Assembly (NCBI GenBank): GCA_041394285.1
Contig: JAWKIL010000001.1
Location: 496,001 to 560,000 of the forward strand
Source of the DNA: CADEDH01 sp041394285
GTDB taxonomy: Bacteria > Actinomycetota > Acidimicrobiia > Acidimicrobiales > SZUA-35
Direction of reading: 5' to 3'
Length of the DNA stretch: 64,000 nt
Part shown: piece by piece, positions 7,944 to 20,756 of the stretch
How the letters are laid out: every line of letters starts with the position of its first letter
How positions within the stretch are numbered: position 1 is the first letter of the stretch
Translations under genes and position numbers: made by a program
Notes under the pieces: generated by a model
The model's input: only the letters and a program-made list of their open reading frames with translations
Told to the model about the DNA's origin: nothing
Database searches by the model: none

Positions 7944-9706
7944 CGTACCTTGGTCCCTTCTCCTGGTTGTGATGTCATCTCGAACGTGGCGCCGACGGAG
8001 TCGGCCCGTTCCCGCATGCCGACGATCCCGTAGGAGTCGGGTCGGCCCAGACGGCCGTCGTCGGACTTCGGGGGGAGGCCCCGGCCGTCGTCGATCACCT
8101 CGAGCAGGGCTCCCTGGTCGTCGCACCGCCACCGGAGCTCGGCCCGGGTGGCGTGGGCGTGGCGCTCGACGTTGGCCAGCGCTTCCTGGGCGATGCGCCA
8201 CATCTCCCGCTCCTGCAGTATGGGCAGGCGCCGGGTGGCGGCGCAGTCGACCTCGACCTCGATGCCGGACCGGGCCGAGACCCGCTCGGCGAACTCCTGG
8301 GCCGTCTGGGCGAAGTCGCGGTTGTCGTTGACGTCGGTCCGCAGGTCGGAGAGCGTGTCCCGCACCTCGCCCACCAGGCCCCGCAGGTCGGAGCGGAGGC
8401 TGTGGAGCTGGGAGGCCACGTCGGTGCCGGCCTCGTAGCGTCGGATCACCCGGTCCACCTCGAACCCCACGTAGGCCAACGACTGGCCGATCCGGTCGTG
8501 CAGGTCGCGGGCTATCCGGTTGCGTTCCTCGTCGGCCCCGATGGTGCGGATGCGCAGGAACCAGCGGGCGTTGTCGATGGCCAGCGCCACCGGCTCCACG
8601 AATCCCTCCAGCAGCTGCTCTTCCCGGGGGCCGAAGGCGTCGGGGTCGTCGGCCTCCACCGCCAGCAGGCCGATCAGCCGGCCTCGGGCCAGGAGCGGGA
8701 GGTACACGGCGGCGGCCGAGCTCGGGTTGAAACCGGGGTCGACCAGGGGGTGGAGGGCGGCACGGACGGCCTGGCTGGTGGCCACGGCCCGGCCGGCCGA
8801 GGTGGGGAGCCGGTCCCGGTGGTGGCCGGTGGGGGTGGAGGAGGTCCCGATCTGGCGGGCGACCCGCCACCGGCCGTCGGGCTCGGAGGTGAGGATGACC
8901 ACGGTGTCGTGGGCCAGGAGCCCGCGGAGGCGGGTGATCGTGGTGTCGAGCACGTCGCCCAGGTCGAGCGAGGCGGGCAGGGTCTGGGCCACCCGGTGGA
9001 GGTTGGCCAGCAGGGTGTTGGCGTCGGCCAGGCGGGCCACGCGGTCGAGGGCGAGGGAGTGGCGCCGGGTGGCTTCGCCCGAGATCCGGCGGCTGTAGCC
9101 GGCCACGATCCCGCTGAGGGCGATGAGCGTGGCCCATTGGGCGCTCTGGGCCAGCTGGGCCGCCTGCCAGTGGCCGATGTTCAGCTCGGGCACGGTCACG
9201 GCCAGGGTGGAGGCCGCCCCCACCCGCAGGGCGAAGCCGAAGCCCCGGGCGAAACCGGCGATGATCACGGCGTTGACCAGGACCAGCACCGCCGGCGAGT
9301 CCCAATAGCCGGTGGCGATGACGGCCAGGACGTGGAGCCCGATCTCGGCCACCAGCAGCACCAGGGACCGGATGGAGCCGGTGTAGCGCAGGGGTCGGAA
9401 CGTCCGGAACACGGTGTTGGCCAGCACCACGGCCATCCAGGCCCCCAGGACCTGGCCGCCGGCCAGCAGGGCGGGGCTGGCCAGAGCGAGCGAGACGCCG
9501 GTGGTGGCCCAGCGCACGGCCATGATGGCCGGCCCGAAGGTCACCAGGGCGTCGGCGTCAGCCGGCCGATCGCCGCCCGGCGGTGGCTCGCCCGGCGATC
9601 CCGCCTCGGCCCACAGGGCGCGCCCGGGCCCGTCGACGCCGGGGCCGGAAGCCGGCCGCGCCGGTTCGGGACCGGAGACGAGATCGCTGAGTGTGGTGTC
9701 CGTCAT
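7922..9706 (-). CDS. GAF-containing membrane sensor histidine kinase (HisKA_3)
   Basis: 594 residues. A proline/glycine-rich N-terminus is followed by about five or six membrane helices (roughly 48-190) and a GAF-like domain (about 240-370, VLDTTITRLRGLLAHDTVVI). Next come the HisKA_3 dimerisation helix with DEERNRIARDLHDRIGQSL carrying the phospho-His, and a HATPase_c domain with EALANVERHAHA (N box) and VIDDGRGLP (G1 box), ending GYGIVGMRERADSVGATF-like. It signals to the overlapping response regulator. The stimulus is not evident. It is divergent from coaE. Confidence 0.94.
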   Translation of the reverse strand: MTDTTLSDLVSGPEPARPASGPGVDGPGRALWAEAGSPGEPPPGGDRPADADALVTFGPAIMAVRWATTGVSLALASPALLAGGQVLGAWMAVVLANTVFRTFRPLRYTGSIRSLVLLVAEIGLHVLAVIATGYWDSPAVLVLVNAVIIAGFARGFGFALRVGAASTLAVTVPELNIGHWQAAQLAQSAQWATLIALSGIVAGYSRRISGEATRRHSLALDRVARLADANTLLANLHRVAQTLPASLDLGDVLDTTITRLRGLLAHDTVVILTSEPDGRWRVARQIGTSSTPTGHHRDRLPTSAGRAVATSQAVRAALHPLVDPGFNPSSAAAVYLPLLARGRLIGLLAVEADDPDAFGPREEQLLEGFVEPVALAIDNARWFLRIRTIGADEERNRIARDLHDRIGQSLAYVGFEVDRVIRRYEAGTDVASQLHSLRSDLRGLVGEVRDTLSDLRTDVNDNRDFAQTAQEFAERVSARSGIEVEVDCAATRRLPILQEREMWRIAQEALANVERHAHATRAELRWRCDDQGALLEVIDDGRGLPPKSDDGRLGRPDSYGIVGMRERADSVGATFEMTSQPGEGTKVRCFLPQN

Positions 9707-9876
9707 GTCGTTCGGGGAGGGAGGCCGGAACGCCTGGGCGTTACGACCCCGGGGGGTGGTTCCTCGGGATTGTCGGGGGGCGGGTTGCCAGCACTACGGA
9801 TCGGTCCGAGCGGCCCGAACGTGAGCGATCGGGCCCGGGCCGGCCAGGTAACTGGGCGGGGGGCGGGCGGCCCGGG

Positions 9877-9882
9877 TAACTT
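9877..9882 (+). promoter_or_regulatory. -10 hexamer of coaE (leaderless)
   Basis: TAACTT stands 7 nt before GTG 9890. Transcription would then begin at or next to the start codon. No ribosome site is present. Confidence 0.55.
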
Positions 9883-9889
9883 CGGCCCG

Positions 9890-10537
9890 GTGAAACTCGT
9901 GGCGCTCACTGGTGGTATCGGGTCCGGAAAATCGTCGGTGTCGGAGCGGCTGGTCGAGCGGGGATGCCTGATCATCGACGCCGACCTGATCGTGCGGGAG
10001 CTGCAGCAACCGGGGGAGCTGATCTACAACCAGATGGTGGAGCGTTGGGGCGATCGGATCCTGGCCGAGGACCGCACGCTGGACCGGGCGGCGGTGGCCG
10101 GCATCGCCTTCGGCGACCCCGAGGAGCTGGCTGCCCTCAACAAGATGATCCATCCCACCGTGCGCCGCGAGATGCACAACCGGGCCGATGCCGTGAACGA
10201 GCAGCCCGGAGTGGTCATCTTCGACATCCCGCTCCTGGCCGAGGGCGGCCCCGACGACCGTCGGGGGGCGTCGGTGGTGCTGGTGGTCGACACGCCCCAG
10301 GAGATCGCGGTGGAACGGCTGATGGCCTACCGCAACTTCACCCGGGAGGACGCCCTGGCCCGGATCGCGGCCCAGGCCACCCGGGAGCAGCGCCTGGAGA
10401 TGGCCGACTTCGTGATCGACAACAGCCGCGACATGGCCCATCTCGACGCCGAGGTGGAACGGTTCTGGTCCTGGCTGGACACCCAGCCCCAGACCCCCTG
10501 GCCCCCGCCCCGGCGGGCCAAGAAGACCGACGCCTGA
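9890..10537 (+). CDS. coaE: Dephospho-CoA kinase
   Basis: Last step of coenzyme A synthesis: ATP-dependent phosphorylation of dephospho-CoA. 215 residues, normal length. The P-loop is LTGGIGSGKSSVSERL at about 5-20, the family Asp lies in CLIIDADLIVRELQQPG, the lid region is IHPTVRREM, and VIFDIPLLAEGG is present. The start is GTG 9890: the protein begins VKLVALTGG, the -10 hexamer is 7 nt upstream, and upstream residues are low-complexity. The C-terminus (PPPRRAKKTDA) is basic. It precedes uvrB, as is common in actinobacteria. Confidence 0.96.
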   Translation: MKLVALTGGIGSGKSSVSERLVERGCLIIDADLIVRELQQPGELIYNQMVERWGDRILAEDRTLDRAAVAGIAFGDPEELAALNKMIHPTVRREMHNRADAVNEQPGVVIFDIPLLAEGGPDDRRGASVVLVVDTPQEIAVERLMAYRNFTREDALARIAAQATREQRLEMADFVIDNSRDMAHLDAEVERFWSWLDTQPQTPWPPPRRAKKTDA

Positions 10538-10578
10538 TCCTCCCCACCGTGCCGACGGAGGCTGTCACACCCTCTCGG

Positions 10579-10584
10579 TAGGCT
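10579..10584 (+). promoter_or_regulatory. -10 hexamer of uvrB (leaderless)
   Basis: TAGGCT stands 7 nt before ATG 10592, with no Shine-Dalgarno between. No GAAC-N4-GTTC SOS box was found in the 54-bp gap after coaE. Confidence 0.55.
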
Positions 10585-10591
10585 GGTTTCC

Positions 10592-12613
<2,022 letters not shown>

Positions 12614-12655
12614 CGCCGTCCCACACCCCGCCCCGCCCCGGCCCCGCCCCCCGAA

Positions 12656-12761
12656 CTGCGTCACGGAAACAGCGCTCGGCGGCCAACCGACGTCGCGAAC
12701 ATCGCGAAACGCAGGGGTTTCGCGACGCAGATGGCGTCGGTGCCGCGGTTCCGTGACGCAG
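12656..12761. repeat. Nested inverted repeats between convergent genes
   Basis: A perfect 13-bp outer repeat (CTGCGTCACGGAA at 12656-12668 with TTCCGTGACGCAG at 12749-12761) encloses a 9-bp hairpin (TCGCGAAAC at 12702-12710 with GTTTCGCGA at 12717-12725). It fills the gap between uvrB and the convergent membrane-protein gene and may serve as a bidirectional terminator, although it lacks a T-tract. Confidence 0.6.
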
Positions 12762-12762
12762 A

Positions 12763-14718
12763 TCAGGGGCGAATGAGGTGGCGGATGGTGCCGTGGGGGT
12801 CACGGATGGTGGCGGCCAGGCGCCAGCCGGCCACCCCGTCGACCTCGACGGCGGTGAGGCCGGCCACGTTGACCGAGCCGACGCCGGCGTCGGCCAGCTG
12901 GCCGAGGAGGTCGTCGATCGAGCTGGCATCGGCCCGGTAGAAGGTGGTGGGCAGCGCGGTCCAGCCGATGCGGGGCAGGGCGCCCTGGTCGGTGAGCACC
13001 ACCTCGGCCGCAGGTGTGGTGGTGAGGTCCACGATCATGGCGTGGGTGGTGTGGAACCGGTGGCTGGTGGCCAGGCCGGACAGGGTGGGGGCCGCCGCCA
13101 GGGCGGCCAGCCCGGCGGCCAGGGCCCATCGGCGAGCGCCGGCGTGGCCGATCTGTTGTTCCGGGCCGTCGCCGGTGACGCCGCCGGACACGAGATCACC
13201 GAACAGCGCCGGGGTCACGGCCACCGCAGCCGCCGCCGCCAGCGGCACATAGGTCATCGACAGGTACCGGCCGCCCCACTGGAGGCCGCCGCTGCTCTCG
13301 TACTGCGTGGCCAGCACGGCCACCGTCATCAGCCCGACGGGTGCCAGCAGCCACCGTGGGCCGGGGCCGGGGCCCGCCCCGACAGCCGGCCACCGGCTGA
13401 GGGCCAGGGCCACGACCACCACCGGCCAGGCCGCCACGATCCCGGGTATGGCCACGTCGGGGGCCACCACCGCCTTGGCCACGTAGAGAGCGGCCGCCAC
13501 CCCCAGCGCCACCAGGGCCGCGGCCGGCACCGGGCGGCGCTCCTTGCTCGCCCGGTACAGAGCGGCAGCGGCGCTCAGCGCCACCAGCATGGCCGCGAAC
13601 GACAGGAGCTGACCCCAGCCCGCACCTCGCCAGGTGCCCAGCAGCTGCCAGGCGGCCGGGATCCGGCTGGCCAGCCAGCCCCGGCTGTCCCGCAGCACCT
13701 CGACGCTGGTCTCGATCGGCAGCCGGGGCGAGCGCAGCGACGAGCCCCACGCCCGGTTCAGCACCCAGACGCCCGCCGCCGCCGTGGCCCCCGCCGTGGC
13801 CGACAGCACCATGGCGCGGGTCCGGTCGGCCAGCACGGCCGCGGTCACCACCGCCACCGTCCAGAACACGGCCTCCGTCCGCACCGCTGCGCCGAGGGAC
13901 AGCGCCGCCACCAGGACCGCGGTCCAGCCCGCCCGGCCCCGGCCCGACAGGGCGGCCCCGCGGCCCGTCGGCTGCCGCTGGGAGATCCCGTCGACGGCCC
14001 CCTCGGCTCCGGCTCCGGGCGCCTCGGCTCCGTCGCCGGCCCCGGAGCCGCCCCGGCCGGTGGGCCACAGCTCGGCCACGGCCACCATGGCCCAGCCGGC
14101 GCAGGCAGCGCCGAGCGTGTGGGCCCACAGGGTGGTCGTATCGACTAGCAGTGGGCTCAGTGCCACCAACCAGAACGACACCGGGGCGGCCCGCCGATCC
14201 CACCGGGCGGCCAGGCGCCAGGCGGCGGCGGCGGCCGCCAGCGCCGCCAGGAGGCCGGGCAGGTGCAGGCCGAGGCCCAGGTCGCCGGCCCGTTCGGCCG
14301 GGGCCCAGCCTCCCCCGCAGCCAGGATCTGTGGCGCCCAGTGCTGCATTTTGCGCGCTGGCGCCACAGTTCGGGTCGTCGGTGGGGCCGGCGGCCACCTC
14401 GGCCGGCCCCGGGCCGGGGCCGTGCACCAGGGCGGCCGACGCCGCCAGGACCTTCACCCAGACGGGGCTCGTGGAATAGGGCACCGGTCCATCGGCCACG
14501 ATGGCCCCGTTGAGCCAGCCCTCGTGCTCGGCGTCGACCACCGGCAAGGGCCGGTCCAGCACCCACGATCCCTGGCGGAGGGCCCACACCTGGCCCCCGT
14601 AGGCGCCGTCGTCGCTGCCGAACGAGGAGTCGAGCGGAACCACGGCGCACACCGCCGCCAGCACCGAGGCGTAGGCCAGCAGGTGCCACAGCACGCGGGG
14701 GAGCCGAAGGGGGCGCAT
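12763..14718 (-). CDS. Large multi-spanning membrane protein, probable GT-C/PMT-like
   Basis: 651 residues with about eleven predicted membrane helices and a soluble C-terminal tail. The N-terminus is RLPRVLWHLLAYASVLAAV, followed by VPLDSSFGSDDGAYGGQVW. An acidic first loop of this sort is seen in membrane mannosyl- and arabinosyltransferases that use lipid-linked sugars. A low-complexity loop (about 165-200) contains NCGASAQNAALGATDPGCG and is encoded over a DNA hairpin. ATG 14718 is chosen because the longer reading frame has a basic, non-hydrophobic N-terminus overlapping uvrA and its promoter. It is divergent from uvrA and convergent with uvrB. Function is inferred from topology only. 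Confidence 0.75.
   Translation of the reverse strand: MRPLRLPRVLWHLLAYASVLAAVCAVVPLDSSFGSDDGAYGGQVWALRQGSWVLDRPLPVVDAEHEGWLNGAIVADGPVPYSTSPVWVKVLAASAALVHGPGPGPAEVAAGPTDDPNCGASAQNAALGATDPGCGGGWAPAERAGDLGLGLHLPGLLAALAAAAAAWRLAARWDRRAAPVSFWLVALSPLLVDTTTLWAHTLGAACAGWAMVAVAELWPTGRGGSGAGDGAEAPGAGAEGAVDGISQRQPTGRGAALSGRGRAGWTAVLVAALSLGAAVRTEAVFWTVAVVTAAVLADRTRAMVLSATAGATAAAGVWVLNRAWGSSLRSPRLPIETSVEVLRDSRGWLASRIPAAWQLLGTWRGAGWGQLLSFAAMLVALSAAAALYRASKERRPVPAAALVALGVAAALYVAKAVVAPDVAIPGIVAAWPVVVVALALSRWPAVGAGPGPGPRWLLAPVGLMTVAVLATQYESSGGLQWGGRYLSMTYVPLAAAAAVAVTPALFGDLVSGGVTGDGPEQQIGHAGARRWALAAGLAALAAAPTLSGLATSHRFHTTHAMIVDLTTTPAAEVVLTDQGALPRIGWTALPTTFYRADASSIDDLLGQLADAGVGSVNVAGLTAVEVDGVAGWRLAATIRDPHGTIRHLIRP
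14328..14368. repeat. Hairpin inside a coding region
   Basis: CTGTGGCGCC (14328-14337) is matched by GGCGCCACAG (14359-14368), with three more pairs inside after a one-base bulge. It sits in an extracytoplasmic loop of the membrane protein at 12763-14718. Confidence 0.5.
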
Positions 14719-14810
14719 CGGCCACCCCGTCGGCGCCAGCGACGGCGATTTGATGACCGTGGGGCCGGGCCCGATCCGCCGGGTCGATCGGCCCACGACA
14801 ACCGTCCGAA

Positions 14811-14824
14811 CGAACGGTCGTTCG
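14811..14824 (+). promoter_or_regulatory. LexA/SOS box upstream of uvrA
   Basis: CGAAC-GGTC-GTTCG is a perfect palindromic match to the Gram-positive/actinobacterial SOS consensus CGAAC-N4-GTTCG. It ends 27 nt before the uvrA start and overlaps the expected -35 region of the TAGGAT promoter, so LexA binding would block RNA polymerase. The divergent membrane-protein gene starts about 93 bp away and could also be affected. Confidence 0.85.
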
Positions 14825-14839
14825 GTCCTGGGCCGGAGA

Positions 14840-14845
14840 TAGGAT
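14840..14845 (+). promoter_or_regulatory. -10 hexamer of uvrA (leaderless)
   Basis: TAGGAT ends 6 nt before GTG 14852, which places the likely transcription start on the start codon. Confidence 0.65.
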
Positions 14846-14851
14846 GCAGCG

Positions 14852-17695
<2,844 letters not shown>

Positions 17696-17739
17696 GAGGC
17701 CGCCGCGGGTGTGCCCCCGGCGAACCGGTGGGGCCGCCG

Positions 17740-18330
17740 CTAGCTCCGGCTCAGGGCACCGGCCTCGAGGCGGGTGTGGCCGGGCCGCCGGCGCTTGGCC
17801 GCCACCACCCCGTAGCTCCGGGTCCGCTCCAGGGCCTGGATCTCCTCGATCACGAACCCGGCGGCTTCCAGCAGGTAGTTCAGACCCATCCGGGCCCGCC
17901 ACGGTAGGTAGCCCTCGGAGGCGTCGGGCACGATCAAGGGTGCGGTGAGGAACAGCCGACCGGCGGGGACCAGCACCCGGTTGATCTCGGTCAGCAGCCC
18001 CTGCGGTTCGGGCGACGTGGCCACGGCCTCGGCGCACAGCGCCACCGAGTAGGCCTCGTCGTCGACCGGCAGCGGCCCTAGCGACGGCTGGCGGGCGCCG
18101 GCCACCTCGGGTAGCCCGACGAACCGGTACCGGTCCGGGCCCGGCCGGCTCCGGCGGGGTCCGGGCGAGCCGAGCTCGAGGAGGGCGGTGCCGACCTCGG
18201 CCGCCTCGTGGGTGGCCCGCAGCACGAAGTCGTCGAGTGAGGGGCGCAGGTCTGCCCCCGACCCGACGGGGGAGCGGCCGGGAGCCGTGTCTCGGCGGCG
18301 GGACAGTTTGAGCATGGCGGAGGGCTTCAT
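17740..18330 (-). CDS. SAM-methyltransferase-like protein, motif I degenerate
   Basis: 196 residues. The C-terminal half resembles class I methyltransferases: VDDEAYSVALCAEAVATSP, then LLTEINRVLVPAGRLFLTAP (post-motif III style), and a C-terminal LNYLLEAAGFVIEEI. Motif I is poorly kept (TALLELGSPGPRRS rather than a Gly-rich loop), and the N-terminal 35 residues are basic and low-complexity. ATG 18330 was chosen; ATG 18315 is also possible. It is convergent with uvrA, 45 bp away, and divergent from the sugar transferase. Together with the downstream block it may belong to glycan synthesis, but enzymatic activity is uncertain. Confidence 0.7.
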   Translation of the reverse strand: MKPSAMLKLSRRRDTAPGRSPVGSGADLRPSLDDFVLRATHEAAEVGTALLELGSPGPRRSRPGPDRYRFVGLPEVAGARQPSLGPLPVDDEAYSVALCAEAVATSPEPQGLLTEINRVLVPAGRLFLTAPLIVPDASEGYLPWRARMGLNYLLEAAGFVIEEIQALERTRSYGVVAAKRRRPGHTRLEAGALSRS

Positions 18331-18387
18331 GGCACGCAGCTCATCTCGGCCACCCGCTCCCGCCCATGCTCCCATGCAGGAGGTTGT

Positions 18388-18428
18388 GTGTCGAGCGGTG
18401 CGGCAGGGTGGACAGTGTCGAGCGGTGC
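18388..18428. repeat. 14-bp direct repeat in intergenic region
   Basis: GTGTCGAGCGGTGC occurs at 18388-18401 and 18415-18428, 27 bp apart (nearly three helical turns), in the 273-bp gap between the divergent methyltransferase-like and sugar-transferase genes. It could be a regulator-binding pair. No other feature was seen in this gap. Confidence 0.5.
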
Positions 18429-18603
18429 AGCGGAGTGCACGATGGCGGTCACCTCGGCGGGTCGGTGGCTGGCGGCCGACGACCGGCCCCCTATGCCTCA
18501 GGCTGTTCGGCCCATCGGGGCCGGACATGAGCGTTCGGGTGGACGGAGCCGATCGACGACGCCCGGACCTTGAAACCCGTGCGCCGCGTGCCGATCGGAA
18601 CAG

Positions 18604-19986
18604 GTGACCGACACCCAGGCACCTCCGTCGACGGGCCCCGGGCGCGCGCCCGGCCGGCTGCCCGGCGCCGTCTTCCGCCTCGGTCAGCTGGCGGCGGTGG
18701 CCGGCGTCGCCTGGTTCCACGCCAGCCTGGTGGCTCCCGAGCCCTACAGCCTGCTCCGCTCGTCCCGCCTCCTGTGGTGGGCGGTGGTCGCCGGCACCCT
18801 GGCCGCCGCCAGCTACGGCCTGGGGCTGCCCGAGCTGCCGGCCCGGCGGCCGGCGGTGGTGGCCCGGGCCCTGGCCGCCTACGGCCTCGCCATCGGGGCG
18901 GTGTCGGTGGCCCAGCTGGCCCTGGCCCAACCGCTTCTGCCCCGCTCCTCGCTGGCCCTGCTGGGAGCGATCGCTCCCCTGTGGTCGGTGCTGGCCTGGA
19001 ACCTGGCCGGCGACGTCGCCTCGTGGCGGAGCCAGCGGGACCGGGTGTTCGTGGTCAGCGCCCAGCCGGGGGAGCCGGCCGCACTGGCCTACGAACTGAC
19101 CCGGCGGGCCGAGCTCCCGGCGGTGCTGGCCGGATCGCTCAGCGTCGGAGAGGCCCGGCTCGGGCCCGACGGTCGGACCCCGCTGCTCGACGCAGCCGGG
19201 GCGGCCGGGGCCACGGTGGTGGTTCTCGACACGGCGGCCCAGTCCGACGACGGGATCGTGGCCCAGGCGGCCGAGCTGCATCGCCGGGGGGTGCGGGTAC
19301 GGACCCTGGCTCTGTTCTACGAAGGCTGGTTGGGCAAGCTGCCGGTGGCCGAGCTGGCTCGGGTGTCGCTCCTGTTCGACATCGGCGAGGTCCACCGCCT
19401 CGGGTACATGCGGGCGAAACGGGTGGTCGATCTGGCCCTGGGTGTGGTCGGGCTGCCGGTGCTGGTCGCTGCCCTGCCCCTGGTCTGGCTGGGAGACCGG
19501 CTGGGCAACCCGGGCCCGCTCCTGTTCCACCAGCGGCGGGTGGGACGTGACGGTGAGCCGTTCACGATCTGGAAGTTCCGCACGATGGTGCCCGGCCCGC
19601 CCGCCGACGCCGCCTCCCCGTGGACGGCCGAGGACGACCCCCGGGTCACCCCGTTCGGTCGTCTCCTGCGCCGGAGCCATCTCGACGAGCTGCCCCAGCT
19701 GGTCAACGTGTTGCGGGGCGAGCTGTCGATCGTGGGACCCCGTCCCGAGCAGCCGCACTACGTGGAGGAGCTGCGGGGCAAGATCGCGTTCTACGACGTC
19801 CGCCACCTGGTGCGACCCGGCCTCACCGGTTGGGCCCAGGTGAAGCAGGGCTACGCCGCCGACGAGCACGATGCCCTGGAGAAGCTGCAGTACGACGTCT
19901 TCTACCTGCGGCGACAAGGACTCGGCCTCGACCTGCGGATCCTGTGGCGCACGGTGCGGGGCGTGGTGGGAGGTGACGGACGATGA
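18604..19986 (+). CDS. Polyprenyl-phosphate sugar-1-phosphate transferase (WcaJ/PglC-like)
   Basis: Initiating enzyme of glycan assembly; it transfers a sugar-1-phosphate to undecaprenyl phosphate at the membrane. 460 residues. Four predicted N-terminal helices (about 25-150) and a Rossmann-like middle (RVFVVSAQPGEP) precede a C-terminal bacterial sugar transferase domain: MRAKRVVDLALGVVGLPVLV, LFHQRRVGRDGEPFTIWKFR, HLDELPQLVNVLRGELSIVG, RPGLTGWAQVKQGY. All are hallmark motifs. GTG 18604 has GGAACAG just upstream. The stop overlaps the next start (ATGA), so this begins a coupled four-gene run. Confidence 0.95.
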   Translation: MTDTQAPPSTGPGRAPGRLPGAVFRLGQLAAVAGVAWFHASLVAPEPYSLLRSSRLLWWAVVAGTLAAASYGLGLPELPARRPAVVARALAAYGLAIGAVSVAQLALAQPLLPRSSLALLGAIAPLWSVLAWNLAGDVASWRSQRDRVFVVSAQPGEPAALAYELTRRAELPAVLAGSLSVGEARLGPDGRTPLLDAAGAAGATVVVLDTAAQSDDGIVAQAAELHRRGVRVRTLALFYEGWLGKLPVAELARVSLLFDIGEVHRLGYMRAKRVVDLALGVVGLPVLVAALPLVWLGDRLGNPGPLLFHQRRVGRDGEPFTIWKFRTMVPGPPADAASPWTAEDDPRVTPFGRLLRRSHLDELPQLVNVLRGELSIVGPRPEQPHYVEELRGKIAFYDVRHLVRPGLTGWAQVKQGYAADEHDALEKLQYDVFYLRRQGLGLDLRILWRTVRGVVGGDGR

Positions 19987-20756
19987 CAGCGACGACGAGG
20001 GCGGCCCAGCCGGCGGCGTTCGTGAAGCACTATCCGGCGGCCGAGCTGGCGGCCGAGGCGGCCAAGGCCCGGCTGATGGCCGAGGCCGGGGAGTCCGTCG
20101 GGGTGCGGGTCCCGGCCGTGCTCGACGTCGACGAGACCACCGGCTCCATCCGCTACGAGCACGTGTCGTGCCCGACGAGCCTGCTCGACCTGATGAGCGA
20201 CCGGGCGGCGACACCGGCCCTGATCCTGGCCCAGGTGGAGCAGGCGGGAGCGGCATTGGGTGCCCTCCACCGGGTGCTGCCCACCGCCGGCTTCCCCCGG
20301 GCCTGCCGCAGCGAACGATTCAGGCTGGCCCTCGGCCCCGAAGCGCCGCCGGCCGCCCGGTCGGACCTGGTGCTCCAGCATGGCGACTTCGGCTACTCCA
20401 ACGTCCGGTTCAGCCCCATCGGGGAGCTGGTGGTGATCGACCCGTCGCCGAACCGCTACGTCAGCGTCGACGCGCTGAACGTCGACCACCCGGAGCTCGA
20501 CCTGGCCCTGATCGCGTCGAACTTCGTGGGCCGGACCGTGCGGCCGGTGGCCATGACGCGCACGATCCGGTTCGGGCCCGATCTGTTCGCCGCCCTCCTC
20601 CAGGGCTACGACGATGCTGCCGGACGCCCGGCCGACCGGGACCGCCTGCGGGCCTACACCCGGGCAACCGTGCGGGCGTTCGCCGACTGGTGCCGCCAGG
20701 GCCGGCCCCAGGTGCTGGTGCCGCTGGCCCGCCTGCTCGAAAGGAACATGCCGTGA
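19983..20756 (+). CDS. APH/choline-kinase-like phosphotransferase
   Basis: 257 residues with the protein-kinase-like phosphotransferase core: LQHGDFGYSNVRFSP (Brenner motif HGDxxxxN) at about 137-151 and ELVVIDPSPNRY (metal-binding DxS in place of DFE/DWE). A short N-lobe (AAFVKHYPAAELAAEAAKA) retains a plausible ATP-binding Lys and Glu. Flanked by sugar transferase, methyltransferase and flippase-like genes, all overlapping by 4 nt, it probably phosphorylates a sugar or lipid carrier substituent rather than an antibiotic. The substrate is unknown. Confidence 0.8.
   Translation: MTATTRAAQPAAFVKHYPAAELAAEAAKARLMAEAGESVGVRVPAVLDVDETTGSIRYEHVSCPTSLLDLMSDRAATPALILAQVEQAGAALGALHRVLPTAGFPRACRSERFRLALGPEAPPAARSDLVLQHGDFGYSNVRFSPIGELVVIDPSPNRYVSVDALNVDHPELDLALIASNFVGRTVRPVAMTRTIRFGPDLFAALLQGYDDAAGRPADRDRLRAYTRATVRAFADWCRQGRPQVLVPLARLLERNMP

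Noticed and set aside
7212..9305. A 697-residue fusion ahead of the response regulator
   Set aside because: The upstream part is the histidine-kinase gene read in the wrong frame; receiver homology begins only after 7943.
10538..10591. A second SOS box before uvrB
   Set aside because: No GAAC-N4-GTTC dyad could be found in this gap.
12656..12761. Ends of a small transposable element
   Set aside because: No transposase, no target duplication at the repeat ends, and the spacer is only 80 bp; better explained as structured termination DNA.
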